A stretch of DNA of 64,000 nt from a virus, in the IMG/VR virus record IMGVR_UViG_3300050821_001198, positions 1-64,000 of that record; one strand, written 5' to 3'. The position numbers and the translations under genes were made by a program. Every line of letters starts with the position of its first letter. Within the stretch, counting starts at the first letter, position 1. This document shows positions 50,873 through 58,967 of the stretch, in pieces. The notes below the pieces were generated by a model. That model did not search any database and was not told the DNA's origin. It saw only the letters and a program-made list of their open reading frames with translations.

Positions 50873-52921
50873 CTAGTACCGATTCCGACGTGTGTATCCC
50901 GGCTTTGCCCCGTAGCTCCGATTGGGAGTCGCCCTGCGGCTGCCCTTACTCTGACCTTCGCGCCCACCAGCCCGCCTGAGGATCTCATTGTGCGCCATGT
51001 TGAGGGTCATCTTCCCTAACGGGTGCCGGTCCTCTCCCAACAGCATGGGGTAGCCCCCGGCAGCCCCGGATCGGAGACCTTCGTCAAGGATGGCGCGAGT
51101 GTCATTCGCTAGCAAGTCGCCAATCAGAGACTCGGTGACCGTCATGATGCAGTCCGCGATATCCTTCGTCTGGCAGTCACCAGTAGTCTGATGCTCAACC
51201 CTCGGGATCTGTCCGGTGGCGATCTTCTGAAGGCGCTTCAACTCTAGAGCCGAATACTGAGCCTCCTTGATATCGAAGGGAGCGTGTACGAGCCCACGGT
51301 AGAGTGCTGTCTTGAAGACCTCGGCGCGATTCCAGTTGACGGACGCCGTTGCCACCTTCTCGTAAATTCGGACCTCTCCGTAGTTCGCCTTCTGACACCG
51401 CTTACGCAGTCCTCCGACGATGGCCGGTGACTGGAACTGGTCGGTCGTGATCTCCTTGGGCCGGAAGATCCCGATGTACTGCATCAATTCCTCCATGACC
51501 TCATCAGGGTCAATGACACCACCGAACTGCTCGGCGGTCCATCGCTTTACTATGTCGAAACAGACGTGTGGCACGCCAGCGTAGTAGTCTATGTGACCAA
51601 GAGCAAATCCAAAACCGGCAGTGGTGGATGACGGGTCAAGGTGGCCGACGTACTGGTACATATAGGACGACTCTCGGAAGTTGGTCTTCATTGGCGTGTA
51701 GCCGGTGACCTTGCCTTCCTCGCTCAAGACCGGCGTGCCCGCATACATAGCGTCAACCTTCTCAGGCATGAGGTAAGCGTCGATAGTCTCAGCCCATTGG
51801 CCTCGGCGCTCGACCTTGAACTTCTCGGGGTTCTCCTGTTCCTCCTGCCGTGCCTGCTCGATAAGCTCGCGATCCTTGCGAGTGTAGAAGTAGGTGCTGT
51901 CCCCCTTACGCCGCTCGGGGTCCCAATCGGGGCTCGCCTGCTGACACTGCTGCGGACCATCGTATTCGGCTTCCTCGTCCCACCAACCCTCATAGAGAGC
52001 CCAGGAAGGGATCTGGATGACAAAGATGTTGTCGTAGAGAGGTACGCCGTCATCGTCCACCGCCATACCGGCCTGGAAGCGCTCGTAGAACTTTCCGACC
52101 TTCGACGCCGGGGACGACTTGATGAACAGCATGGCCTCCTTTCCGAACTGGTCAAGAGATGGCTTCAGGGCCTCATAGCACTCACTGTCAGACTGTGCGG
52201 AGTCACCCTGCATGAAGAACGCGAACTCGTCAAAGTCGGCTACGAGTGTCGCCTGGCCACGGATGGATGCCTGGTTAGCCGGGAGGGCGTTGGCCCGGAG
52301 CATAGCCGTGTCTCGAACCACCTTGCGGCCCTGACGCTTCTCTAGATCGGCACGGCGTAGGTCAGACTGTGTGTTGACGCTGCACTCAAGCTCCTGCGTC
52401 TTCTGGATGTACTTCTGCATCGCCTTACAGGCGTTGATCGTAGACGCAAGGTCTGCGTACTGGAGCTTCTTGGCCTGATCCTGAGCCGTGGCGATGCAAG
52501 ACCAATAGATCTCCTTGGTGCCCTCTTCCGGTAGAGAGAAGTGCTTGCGGGGGTCATCGATCCGCAACACGTCGTACATCGTCTTTGCCATGGCGAGCCC
52601 GGCGAGGTGGCCCTTGGAGGCGCGGCGACCAGCAACCACCACTACCTCTCGGAAGTGACTGTTACCCTTCTCTCGAAGCCGCTTGATCCGCTCCCGGATG
52701 TCAGGCGAGATAACGATTTCGTCACCGCCTCGACCACCAGCAATCCAGTAGTCGAGAACCTTCTCTTCGTACTCGTTCAGTTCCTCTAGGAAAATCAGTT
52801 TGAGTAGGAGCCGCTGCCTCGGATACAGCGGCTTCCCACAGAACTTCTTGCTCTCCGAGAACTCAGCAATCCCGACAGGCTTTGTGTCGAAGTTGGATTG
52901 TAGCTGAGATAGGAAGTCCAC
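50873..52921 (-). CDS. terL: Terminase large subunit
   Basis: A 682-residue protein with GTG start. Walker A-like A-G-R-R-A-S-K-G-H at ~97-105, Walker B with V-A-D-F-D-E-F near 228-234, then the coupling region and a C-terminal RNase-H-like nuclease with Asp in H-L-D-P-S and T-T-D-Q. It powers DNA packaging through the portal and cuts the concatemer. The gene overlaps neither neighbour, and its GTG abuts the upstream stop. Confidence 0.9.
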   Translation of the reverse strand: MDFLSQLQSNFDTKPVGIAEFSESKKFCGKPLYPRQRLLLKLIFLEELNEYEEKVLDYWIAGGRGGDEIVISPDIRERIKRLREKGNSHFREVVVVAGRRASKGHLAGLAMAKTMYDVLRIDDPRKHFSLPEEGTKEIYWSCIATAQDQAKKLQYADLASTINACKAMQKYIQKTQELECSVNTQSDLRRADLEKRQGRKVVRDTAMLRANALPANQASIRGQATLVADFDEFAFFMQGDSAQSDSECYEALKPSLDQFGKEAMLFIKSSPASKVGKFYERFQAGMAVDDDGVPLYDNIFVIQIPSWALYEGWWDEEAEYDGPQQCQQASPDWDPERRKGDSTYFYTRKDRELIEQARQEEQENPEKFKVERRGQWAETIDAYLMPEKVDAMYAGTPVLSEEGKVTGYTPMKTNFRESSYMYQYVGHLDPSSTTAGFGFALGHIDYYAGVPHVCFDIVKRWTAEQFGGVIDPDEVMEELMQYIGIFRPKEITTDQFQSPAIVGGLRKRCQKANYGEVRIYEKVATASVNWNRAEVFKTALYRGLVHAPFDIKEAQYSALELKRLQKIATGQIPRVEHQTTGDCQTKDIADCIMTVTESLIGDLLANDTRAILDEGLRSGAAGGYPMLLGEDRHPLGKMTLNMAHNEILRRAGGREGQSKGSRRATPNRSYGAKPGYTRRNRY

Positions 52922-53398
52922 TTAGGACCCCTTGCGCTTCTCTCGTTCGGCCGCGTCACGCTTCTTAGCTGGCGTCGAATCGGCATGTTCCTTCTCGCCC
53001 AGGAAGAACTCACCGCGTGCATGTGCCTTCTGGACCTCCCACTGCTTGCGCTCGTGATCCATGCCGTACTCGGCTCGCTCCGTGCCGCTCATGTGACCAA
53101 CGATCTCGACCACCGGGGGCTCCCCGTTGAGCACGGGTGCCACATCGACCGTCGCCAGGATGCCGCCCTTCGCTAGCAATTCGAGAATCTCGTCACGCAT
53201 CTGCTCCAGGTTCTTGACCGTGCATGCGCGACTCGACCACTTCTGGCTCATCTTGACCATGACGTTGGCCACGAACTTGGCCTCGGTGTCCTGAAGCTCA
53301 GAAGCAAACTCCACAAGCTGTTTGCGGTTCTGAATCTTGTCGTCAGCCACCGGCATCTGATGCACGGGCGGCGGGAGGGTGAAATCTGATGCGCTCAT
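52922..53398 (-). CDS. Protein upstream of terL, 158 residues (small terminase candidate)
   Basis: Mostly helical with Lys/Glu-rich ends. One base upstream of terL. The position is that of a small terminase subunit, but no HTH could be made out, so this is only a positional suggestion. Confidence 0.55.
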   Translation of the reverse strand: MSASDFTLPPPVHQMPVADDKIQNRKQLVEFASELQDTEAKFVANVMVKMSQKWSSRACTVKNLEQMRDEILELLAKGGILATVDVAPVLNGEPPVVEIVGHMSGTERAEYGMDHERKQWEVQKAHARGEFFLGEKEHADSTPAKKRDAAEREKRKGS

Positions 53399-53431
53399 CT
53401 TTTCCTTACTTGTCTATACAGATTTACATTC

Positions 53432-53462
53432 GGAGGGCTCCCGTTTATAGTGGGAGCCCTCC
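53432..53462. terminator. Strong 11-base hairpin between structural genes
   Basis: GGAGGGCTCCC / GGGAGCCCTCC with a nine-base loop, located between the terminase operon and the gene at 53479. No T-run on either side. It could end or attenuate transcription from upstream or protect the terminase message. Confidence 0.5.
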
Positions 53463-53478
53463 GTAACGGGGGTTGCGA

Positions 53479-54069
53479 TTAGCCGCGAGGGGCTACGTCG
53501 GTCACGTTGGCCTGAGTGACATCAGTCACGCTCGTACCGACCAGAACATGATCGATGGCAAGCGTGCCGGTGAGCGCCGCAGGAGCGACCGGCGAGACTG
53601 CCGGGGTTCCTTCAACGTTCGTGATGGCACCCGTGGTCTCGTTGACCGCAATGGTGTCGATACGAGGATGCGAACTGGAGGCCGCAGCCAAGGTGGTCGA
53701 TCCACCGACAGACACCGTGGTCACGCCGGTCGAACGGGTCTTGAGGACACCGGACGAGACAGTGATCACGAGATCAGAGCCATCGGCGGTGGCGACGAGG
53801 CCGCTTGACACAACGACGGGAGCGTTCGTAGACGTGAGCGGACCCACAACTAGAAGCTGACCGATTGACGAGTGGTAGGCGACTTCCTTCCACACCGGAT
53901 CTCCACCCTCGACCTCTGCACCGAGATCGACATACGTCGGTCCGGTCTGGTCGTTCGGTGGGTATTGCGTGATGCTGCTGTAGATCTGCGCGAAGGACGC
54001 GACTAGCTGGTTGTCAATCCGGATCTTACTAGATCGGTTGAGGGCAACCACTGGTAGGTATGGGGGCAT
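53479..54069 (-). CDS. Tail or baseplate structural protein
   Basis: A 196-residue Thr/Val/Ser-rich beta protein with the segment H-P-R-I-D-T-I-A-V-N ... G-A-I-T-N-V-E-G-T-P, a common feature of phage minor tail and upper-baseplate proteins. GGAG ribosome site before ATG 54069. Confidence 0.68.
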   Translation of the reverse strand: MPPYLPVVALNRSSKIRIDNQLVASFAQIYSSITQYPPNDQTGPTYVDLGAEVEGGDPVWKEVAYHSSIGQLLVVGPLTSTNAPVVVSSGLVATADGSDLVITVSSGVLKTRSTGVTTVSVGGSTTLAAASSSHPRIDTIAVNETTGAITNVEGTPAVSPVAPAALTGTLAIDHVLVGTSVTDVTQANVTDVAPRG

Positions 54070-54121
54070 GAGTCTCCTGGATTCGTAGGGTAAGGTTCAA
54101 GCCTTATTAGAGAGTCTCGCC

Positions 54122-54150
54122 TTGAAAGTAGGGTCAATCTCCCCTATAGT
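54122..54150 (+). promoter_or_regulatory. Plus-strand promoter of the LAGLIDADG gene, TTGAAA-17-TATAGT
   Basis: TTGAAA (54122-54127) and TATAGT (54145-54150). ATG 54158 lies seven bases past the -10 box. The same bases also offer GAGGGAG as ribosome site. Confidence 0.6.
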
Positions 54151-54157
54151 GAGGGAG

Positions 54158-54565
54158 ATGGACGAATCGCTTGGTTACTGGCTCTCTGGAATGATTGACA
54201 GTGGTGCCAACTTCATCATTCGACCAAAGGCCGGATGTCGATTCCGATTGCCCTTCCTGATTGAAGATTGGGAGTGCCTCCAGGAAGTCCAAATGCAAAC
54301 CTCGATTGGGAGTTTGTACCCACAGAAGGTTTACGGGGCTACTAGGCCACGCGGCCATTGGGAGATCCAATCGAAGCCAGACTGTGTTGCCCTGACACGG
54401 GTCCTCGACCTCTATCCGTTACGTACACGTAAACAGGATGCCTACATGGTGTGGAAACGGGCGGTGTTCTACTGGACGAGAGATGAGGACTCGGGAGAAC
54501 GGCATGAAGCCCTCTCCTACCTACGCACCCGTCTCCTAGAGGTAACGGCGGGCGATAGGAATTAG
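54158..54565 (+). CDS. LAGLIDADG-type homing endonuclease, plus strand
   Basis: A 135-residue protein, against the direction of all neighbours. It begins Y-W-L-S-G-M-I-D-S-G-A-N-F, aligned with the LAGLIDADG helix but with Gly in place of the catalytic acid. The rest has the F-x-L ... P ... D-C ... L-x3-P-L-R-T-x-K pattern of single-motif homing endonucleases. It is probably a decayed or modified nuclease. Its stop overlaps the convergent fibre gene by four bases. Confidence 0.72.
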   Translation: MDESLGYWLSGMIDSGANFIIRPKAGCRFRLPFLIEDWECLQEVQMQTSIGSLYPQKVYGATRPRGHWEIQSKPDCVALTRVLDLYPLRTRKQDAYMVWKRAVFYWTRDEDSGERHEALSYLRTRLLEVTAGDRN

Positions 54566-55479
54566 GTCAGGCTGAAGCTGACCCCGTCAAAGGTGATCTG
54601 GACATCCGTCTCTTCATTGGATACCTGACCATTCGTTGCAACGGCATACTGGCCAGCGTCGAGAATGACGGGGGACGCCGGACGGGCACCAACAGGGAGG
54701 GTAAACCCAACCACATCAGACGACGGTACGTTTGGACTCCCGCGAAGCCAGACACGATCCTCGATAACTCGATACGAGGCGGGATAGTAACCTACAGAAT
54801 TAGTCCAACCGTTGGCGAGCGTTACAGAAACCCAACCAGTATCCAATCCCCCTCCAACAATGAACCAGTCGGTTCCGTTAGCGTAGAGCGTGACATATGC
54901 GCCACCGGCACCCAAATCCATACTCGTGCTCAACACCCCATTACCCAAGATCACCCCGCTCGAAGCGGTGATAGCCGTGGGAGAGGTCGCGAAGTCTCCG
55001 CCGTTCCAAATGGAGATAAGCGATCCGGACGTAGGCGTCGGAAGTGTAACGGCGACACCGGCGGTTGAGACCTCGTAGAGGTTACCGTCTGCCGCAGTGA
55101 AGGCAGAAGTCTTGGTAGACACAGTGAGACGCGCAACACCGGCCGCCAACTGTTCAAGGGTAATTCCTGCGCTGTTACTGATCTGCGAGGACGTGATAGT
55201 GTTGTTCGCGATCTGCGCGGCGGTAATCGTGTTGTTCGCGATCAGGGCGGCCGTAATCGTCTCGTCCGCGATCTTGTCGCCCGTAATGGTTGCGGCGGCG
55301 ATCAGCGCGTCAGTGATCGTCTCGTTGACAATCGCCTCGGCGGCGTTTAGCTGTGTTCCCTTACCCGGAGAGTGGTCGTGACCATCCACAAGTGCGAAGT
55401 TGGTGGCTAGCTGGGTGTGGTCGAAATCGTCATCCGAACTAGTCCACGCGGTAAGGCTCATGTTTGGGGTGATGACCAT
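54562..55479 (-). CDS. Tail fibre or spike protein with N-terminal tail-binding repeat region
   Basis: A 305-residue protein. Residues ~50-115 contain isoleucine/Asn repeats of about ten residues (I-T-D-A-L-I, I-T-A-A-L-I, I-T-A-A-Q-I, I-T-S-S-Q-I), a left-handed beta-helix or triple-coil pattern, followed by a beta-sandwich C terminus. Typical short phage tail fibre. Confidence 0.75.
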   Translation of the reverse strand: MVITPNMSLTAWTSSDDDFDHTQLATNFALVDGHDHSPGKGTQLNAAEAIVNETITDALIAAATITGDKIADETITAALIANNTITAAQIANNTITSSQISNSAGITLEQLAAGVARLTVSTKTSAFTAADGNLYEVSTAGVAVTLPTPTSGSLISIWNGGDFATSPTAITASSGVILGNGVLSTSMDLGAGGAYVTLYANGTDWFIVGGGLDTGWVSVTLANGWTNSVGYYPASYRVIEDRVWLRGSPNVPSSDVVGFTLPVGARPASPVILDAGQYAVATNGQVSNEETDVQITFDGVSFSLT

Positions 55480-55490
55480 GCGCTAATTAC

Positions 55491-55841
55491 CTATGAGTTG
55501 TCGCGAGTTTTCATGTCTTCTAGATGTCGCACAATTTCTAGAATGCTGATCTCTAGGCCCTCGATCCGCTTCAAGACCTCTTCAGAGTGGTCGGAGGACT
55601 TCCCTCCAACATAGGCTAGCGCGGGCTGCGTGATAGCGCTGTAGACCGTCAGCCAGTAGAGCAGCCAGAACCCGTGCGGGTCAGCGTGCGGGAAGAGCAA
55701 CTCGAAGATGACAATGAGTGCCGTGATCAGGAAGGTTTGCCACACTCCCCTGGGCGACATGAACCATTCACTGAAGATGACCAGCGCTCGGTTCGGAAGG
55801 TCCGTGAATAGGAAGTTCTGGATACGCCTGACAGTCTTCAC
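55491..55841 (-). CDS. Small membrane protein with C-terminal coiled coil
   Basis: A 116-residue protein with GTG start: two membrane helices (~33-50 and ~57-75) and a C-terminal coiled coil (L-K-R-I-E-G-L-E-I-S-I). Size and topology fit a holin. A low-affinity-iron-permease-like family is the alternative. Hairpin over the start codon. Confidence 0.6.
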   Translation of the reverse strand: MKTVRRIQNFLFTDLPNRALVIFSEWFMSPRGVWQTFLITALIVIFELLFPHADPHGFWLLYWLTVYSAITQPALAYVGGKSSDHSEEVLKRIEGLEISILEIVRHLEDMKTRDNS

Positions 55842-55857
55842 GCCCCTTATCGGGGCG
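55841..55857 (-). promoter_or_regulatory. Hairpin covering the GTG start of 55491-55841
   Basis: CGCCCC-GATAA-GGGGCG on the minus strand. The 3' arm provides the purine-rich ribosome site and the first base of GTG, so pairing would block initiation. Confidence 0.5.
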
Positions 55858-55863
55858 GTGACC

Positions 55864-56337
55864 CTATGAACTCAGGCGAGGGCTCTTGCAGTTGTTCAGG
55901 AACTCCACCGGGAGGTTCCTAACAGTCCACGATCCATCGTTCGTACGTTCGGCGTAGATCACGTTCCGAATGTCCGACGCGAGCAAAAGCTGAGCACACG
56001 ACGCACAAGGCTTAGAGACCTGAGCAAAGTTGTCACTCCGGGTCAACGTCACTACGAGACAGTCGATATCTCTCGTGCCCCTCCAGATGTTCCAGAGCCC
56101 TTGCAGGGCATGCCGCTCGGCATGAACCGACCGTAGCTCGCCTGCAAGGTCGGAATCGTGAGAGCACCCGTTTGACAAGATGGTGTTGCCCCTAAAGAGG
56201 ACTGCGCCGACCCGGTGCCTACGGAAGACTGAACGCTGAGCCTGCTTAGTCGCACGCCGCCACATCTCTAGAGGCGCGGCCGTCTCCAAGAGACTATCAG
56301 GCGGGACGCTCCCCTTAGGCTCCCTTTGGGGTCTCAT
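55864..56337 (-). CDS. Deoxycytidylate deaminase-like protein
   Basis: A 157-residue zinc deaminase: H72-A-E74 and P-C111-x2-C114, which hold the catalytic zinc and proton shuttle. It would turn dCMP into dUMP for ThyX. Start at ATG 56337 is chosen over 56439 because the longer form is Arg-rich and lies inside the RNA ligase gene. Cytidine deaminase or a DNA-modifying relative are alternatives. Confidence 0.8.
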   Translation of the reverse strand: MRPQREPKGSVPPDSLLETAAPLEMWRRATKQAQRSVFRRHRVGAVLFRGNTILSNGCSHDSDLAGELRSVHAERHALQGLWNIWRGTRDIDCLVVTLTRSDNFAQVSKPCASCAQLLLASDIRNVIYAERTNDGSWTVRNLPVEFLNNCKSPRLSS

Positions 56338-57013
56338 CGTTCTCGCACATGACCTTGTACAGATCATTTGTGGCCGTGTGGAAGACAACGACACCCTCGG
56401 GCGGGAAGAACCCCGGTGACGCCTTCGAGCCGGACGCACGAAGCATCCCTACCACCGAATTGATGCGCTCGGTGGAGAAGGTATGGATGTCGAGGACCGG
56501 GACGGTGTGCAGGTTCTCGGTGAAGAAATCGGGAGCATCCGGATTCATGACAGACGACCACTTCTTGACGTTGAAGAGCGAGAACTTCTTGACACCCTTC
56601 TCTAGTCCGTAGCCCCGCTGGATGCCGGAACCCCACCACTCGCCAAAGTGATATCCGTCGCCCAGGTCCATCGCCAGGCTCACTGCGTTGTCGAATACCC
56701 ACTGAGCGAAGTTGAAGTTGTCCTGCTCTGGAGTGATGAGACGCTTCCGACTCTGGCACCCGACCCAGACAAGCTGTCCGTCAGCCGGATTGATGACGAT
56801 GGTGCCACCCTCGTACCGAATGTGGTCGAACACGCCCTCGTGGGCCACCCGTTCCTTGATGTACTCGGGAACAAGATCGTAGCTGATTATCACCGCTGCA
56901 TTCGTGCCGTCAATCTTCTCGGTGACGACCACGTTGCGATTCAAGCGGCCAATCTTAGGCCACGCCCGAAACTCGGGCTTGATCTCAGTGGCCTCGATTG
57001 TTGCTGAAGACAT
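56315..57013 (-). CDS. RNA ligase (Rnl2-like)
   Basis: A 232-residue nucleotidyltransferase: Lys33 in E-K-I-D-G forms the AMP-lysine intermediate, followed by the N-A-A-V strand, F-x-F ... E-W-W-G-S-G and a C-terminal E-G-V-V-V-F motif. T4 Rnl2-type ligases seal nicks in double-stranded RNA. It may repair tRNAs cut by host defence nucleases. The C-terminal domain of Rnl2 is missing or very short. Confidence 0.85.
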   Translation of the reverse strand: MSSATIEATEIKPEFRAWPKIGRLNRNVVVTEKIDGTNAAVIISYDLVPEYIKERVAHEGVFDHIRYEGGTIVINPADGQLVWVGCQSRKRLITPEQDNFNFAQWVFDNAVSLAMDLGDGYHFGEWWGSGIQRGYGLEKGVKKFSLFNVKKWSSVMNPDAPDFFTENLHTVPVLDIHTFSTERINSVVGMLRASGSKASPGFFPPEGVVVFHTATNDLYKVMCENDETPKGA

Positions 57014-57203
57014 CTCGCTCACCTTCTGCTCGCATTTCGATCTCGTGGGCAATCGTGGAGTCGATCCTGTAGACCTGATCTCCGTCCTCGTCTCGGCCCT
57101 GGTAGGCCGGTCCTAGACACTCTCGCCAACGGGCATCCGTCGCCGCGCCAGCACGGACCCGATCTAGTCGGATCTCTCTATTCGGCTTGAGGACAAACCT
57201 CAT
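56985..57203 (-). CDS. Hypothetical 72-residue protein
   Basis: Small, charged, with an Arg/Glu/Asp-rich profile. ATGA overlap with the gene above. Unassigned. Confidence 0.6.
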   Translation of the reverse strand: MRFVLKPNREIRLDRVRAGAATDARWRECLGPAYQGRDEDGDQVYRIDSTIAHEIEMRAEGERDVFSNNRGH

Positions 57204-57382
57204 GAGCTTGTCGCATTCCGGGAATCCGCCTGGATTCTCGACGTAGGCCGACGACCGTTACCGTTGGGTGACGACTTGTGCCGGTTCATCGAACCCGGCT
57301 TGTGAGTGCTGGGGTTGATCTTGCCCGCGCCAGCGATACGACGTTCTAGGCGTGCGGTCTGCCTATCAAGTGGTTTAGCCAT
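57200..57382 (-). CDS. Leaderless small basic protein, 60 residues
   Basis: ATG 57382 is six bases past the -10 box of the promoter that overlaps the upstream terminator. Arg/Lys/Ser-rich, probably disordered or RNA-binding. It starts the operon with RNA ligase and deaminase. Confidence 0.6.
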   Translation of the reverse strand: MAKPLDRQTARLERRIAGAGKINPSTHKPGSMNRHKSSPNGNGRRPTSRIQADSRNATSS

Positions 57383-57388
57383 AAACGG

Positions 57389-57417
57389 ACAGTAGCAAAC
57401 AACAAAGCCCCGGTCAA
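57389..57417 (-). promoter_or_regulatory. Promoter whose -35 box lies in the terminator stem
   Basis: TTGACC (57417-57412) is formed by the 3' arm of the terminator hairpin. TACTGT is at 57394-57389 after 17 bases. The operon starting at ATG 57382 is therefore insulated from readthrough and restarted at once. Confidence 0.65.
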
Positions 57418-57436
57418 GCTTCTGGCTTGCCGGGGC
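57390..57436 (-). terminator. Intrinsic terminator after NAMPT-tRNA unit
   Basis: On the minus strand GCCCCGG-CAAGC-CAGAA-GCTTG-A-CCGGGGC forms a 12-base-pair stem followed by TTTGTTGTTT. It closes the NMNAT-NAMPT-tRNA transcription unit. Confidence 0.8.
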
Positions 57437-57446
57437 GATGTTCAGG

Positions 57447-57526
57447 ATGCGGAGGTAGGAATCGAACCGTTTATGACGACCTTCTGGTTATGAGCCAGAC
57501 GAGCTACCTAGCTGCTCTACTCCACG
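57447..57526 (-). tRNA. tRNA-Met(CAT), initiator-like, unusual T-arm
   Basis: The D-arm, anticodon arm (TCTGG-CTCATAA-CCAGA) and variable start A-G-G-T-C-G-T-C are almost those of bacterial initiator tRNA. The first base pair would be C1 x A72, a hallmark of initiators. However, there are about six more bases than normal between the anticodon stem and the TTCGATT T-loop, so the T-stem pairs poorly. CCA is not encoded. It may be decayed or structurally unusual. Confidence 0.75.
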
Positions 57527-57533
57527 GTACTTA

Positions 57534-58946
57534 CTACAACGCTAGGGCCGCATTGTTACGTACCTGATCGAATGTCTGGTACCTGGAGAGCGATCCGTTC
57601 TCGAAGACCTGTTCGAGCAGATTGTGCCCTCCAACCTCGGCCTCCCGCACGGTTCGGACTTCCCCGTTGTTGCTATAAAGAGCCAGCCTGCCTCGCTTGC
57701 TCTTCTTGGTCGAATCCACCGGGTCCTTCCAGACATCGTGCCACTCCCCGTTTCGTCTCTGCGACGATGACTTGAAAGCGTTTCGTTGTGTGTCTCGGTC
57801 GTGCTTCTGGTGCAGCCCTCCGCCCATTCCGAGAGCAGCTATGTTCTCGGGTGCCCACCCGGCATCCACCACCGCCTGCATGATCTCGAAGACAGCCTCA
57901 GGAGTCGGGATACCGTCTCCCCAGAGAGTCCGGATCTGACTCGGGAGCAACTTGAGCCCCTTAGAGTTGTGCTGGATGTAGCCGGTCAGGTTGGCTCCCA
58001 TGCGGTTCAGGAGCGCCACCATCAGTGCGGGCGGCGTCGGATGCTGCTTGGTTGTCGAATCCGGCCGCACCACGAACGGCATGGTGCGGTTCATGATCGT
58101 CGGGAGCCATGGTCCGGTGACCTGATCCACGAAGTCGTAGATGTTGTAAGAGTCGCCCACTTCCGAGAGAATTGAGTCCGGATTGTCCTTCATGATCCTA
58201 AGGGCTTGTTCGTACTCGCCATCTCGACCCAGGGCCGTCATCGTGCTGTGCTCGGTGGCCGCCACAGAGTACGCCAGAGTGTCGAGGTTAGCGTTGTAGT
58301 AGTCCAGAGCCAACTCCATGGCGACAGGAGTATCACTGCCCGCGAAGTTGATTAGGTGACCGGCACCGCCGACTGCGGCCGATTCGTCAGAGGACGCGCC
58401 TCTGTAACCAAAGTCGTGAAGCATGTACGGGAGCCCATCCAGACCGTCTCCGTAGGTCTTCAAGAAACCTGCTAGGCCCTCCTTGATTGTCCGACTGATC
58501 GTCGCAACGTTGGACGAAGACCAGACGTGTGTCAGAAGCGACTCAAGAGCGTTGGTGAGCCAAAAGCAGTCGGGGTCCGTGTTCTCCACGGTCATCATGA
58601 CGTTGGAGATCGGCACAGGAGTCCCCTCGGGGACGGCACTGATACGTAGCGGAAGTCTGCCTCCGTGCTTGTCGATGATGTGCTGCCACCCTTCCTCATG
58701 GAAGAGGGGACGGCCAAAGTGCGCCAGCGCTAGCTTCTTGGCGTGTGCCAACTTCTCCGGTGTCACAACCTGACCCTCTAGGTATTCCTGAAGGAGATAC
58801 TGGAGTCCAAAGAAGACCGTGTATGGGTACTTGGCTCCGTCACGGCTCTCGAAGTAACTGTAGACGCCGGTCGTGTTCGTCGGGTACTGCTTCCAGTGTG
58901 TCAGCTTGTAGCTGTCAGTCTTGGTGATGATGTTCTTGGTTCTCAT
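57534..58946 (-). CDS. nadV: Nicotinamide phosphoribosyltransferase (NAMPT)
   Basis: A 470-residue protein, near the usual NAMPT length. N terminus T-D-S-Y-K-L-T-H-W-K-Q-Y-P, F-F-G-L-Q-Y, H-D-F-G-Y-R-G-x-S-S, catalytic His233 in A-T-E-H-S-T, phosphate-binding R-P-D at 294-296 and G-G-G-L-H-Q-K near the end. It makes NMN from nicotinamide and PRPP, the first step of NAD+ rebuilding. Second gene of the NAD unit, 21 bases behind the adenylyltransferase and followed by a tRNA and terminator. Confidence 0.95.
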   Translation of the reverse strand: MRTKNIITKTDSYKLTHWKQYPTNTTGVYSYFESRDGAKYPYTVFFGLQYLLQEYLEGQVVTPEKLAHAKKLALAHFGRPLFHEEGWQHIIDKHGGRLPLRISAVPEGTPVPISNVMMTVENTDPDCFWLTNALESLLTHVWSSSNVATISRTIKEGLAGFLKTYGDGLDGLPYMLHDFGYRGASSDESAAVGGAGHLINFAGSDTPVAMELALDYYNANLDTLAYSVAATEHSTMTALGRDGEYEQALRIMKDNPDSILSEVGDSYNIYDFVDQVTGPWLPTIMNRTMPFVVRPDSTTKQHPTPPALMVALLNRMGANLTGYIQHNSKGLKLLPSQIRTLWGDGIPTPEAVFEIMQAVVDAGWAPENIAALGMGGGLHQKHDRDTQRNAFKSSSQRRNGEWHDVWKDPVDSTKKSKRGRLALYSNNGEVRTVREAEVGGHNLLEQVFENGSLSRYQTFDQVRNNAALAL

Positions 58947-58967
58947 GGTATCTGTAATCCTTGAGCG

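Noticed and set aside
53432-53462. Classical intrinsic terminator with T-tail
   Set aside because: The hairpin is strong but neither strand has a T-run, so it is listed only as a possible terminator.
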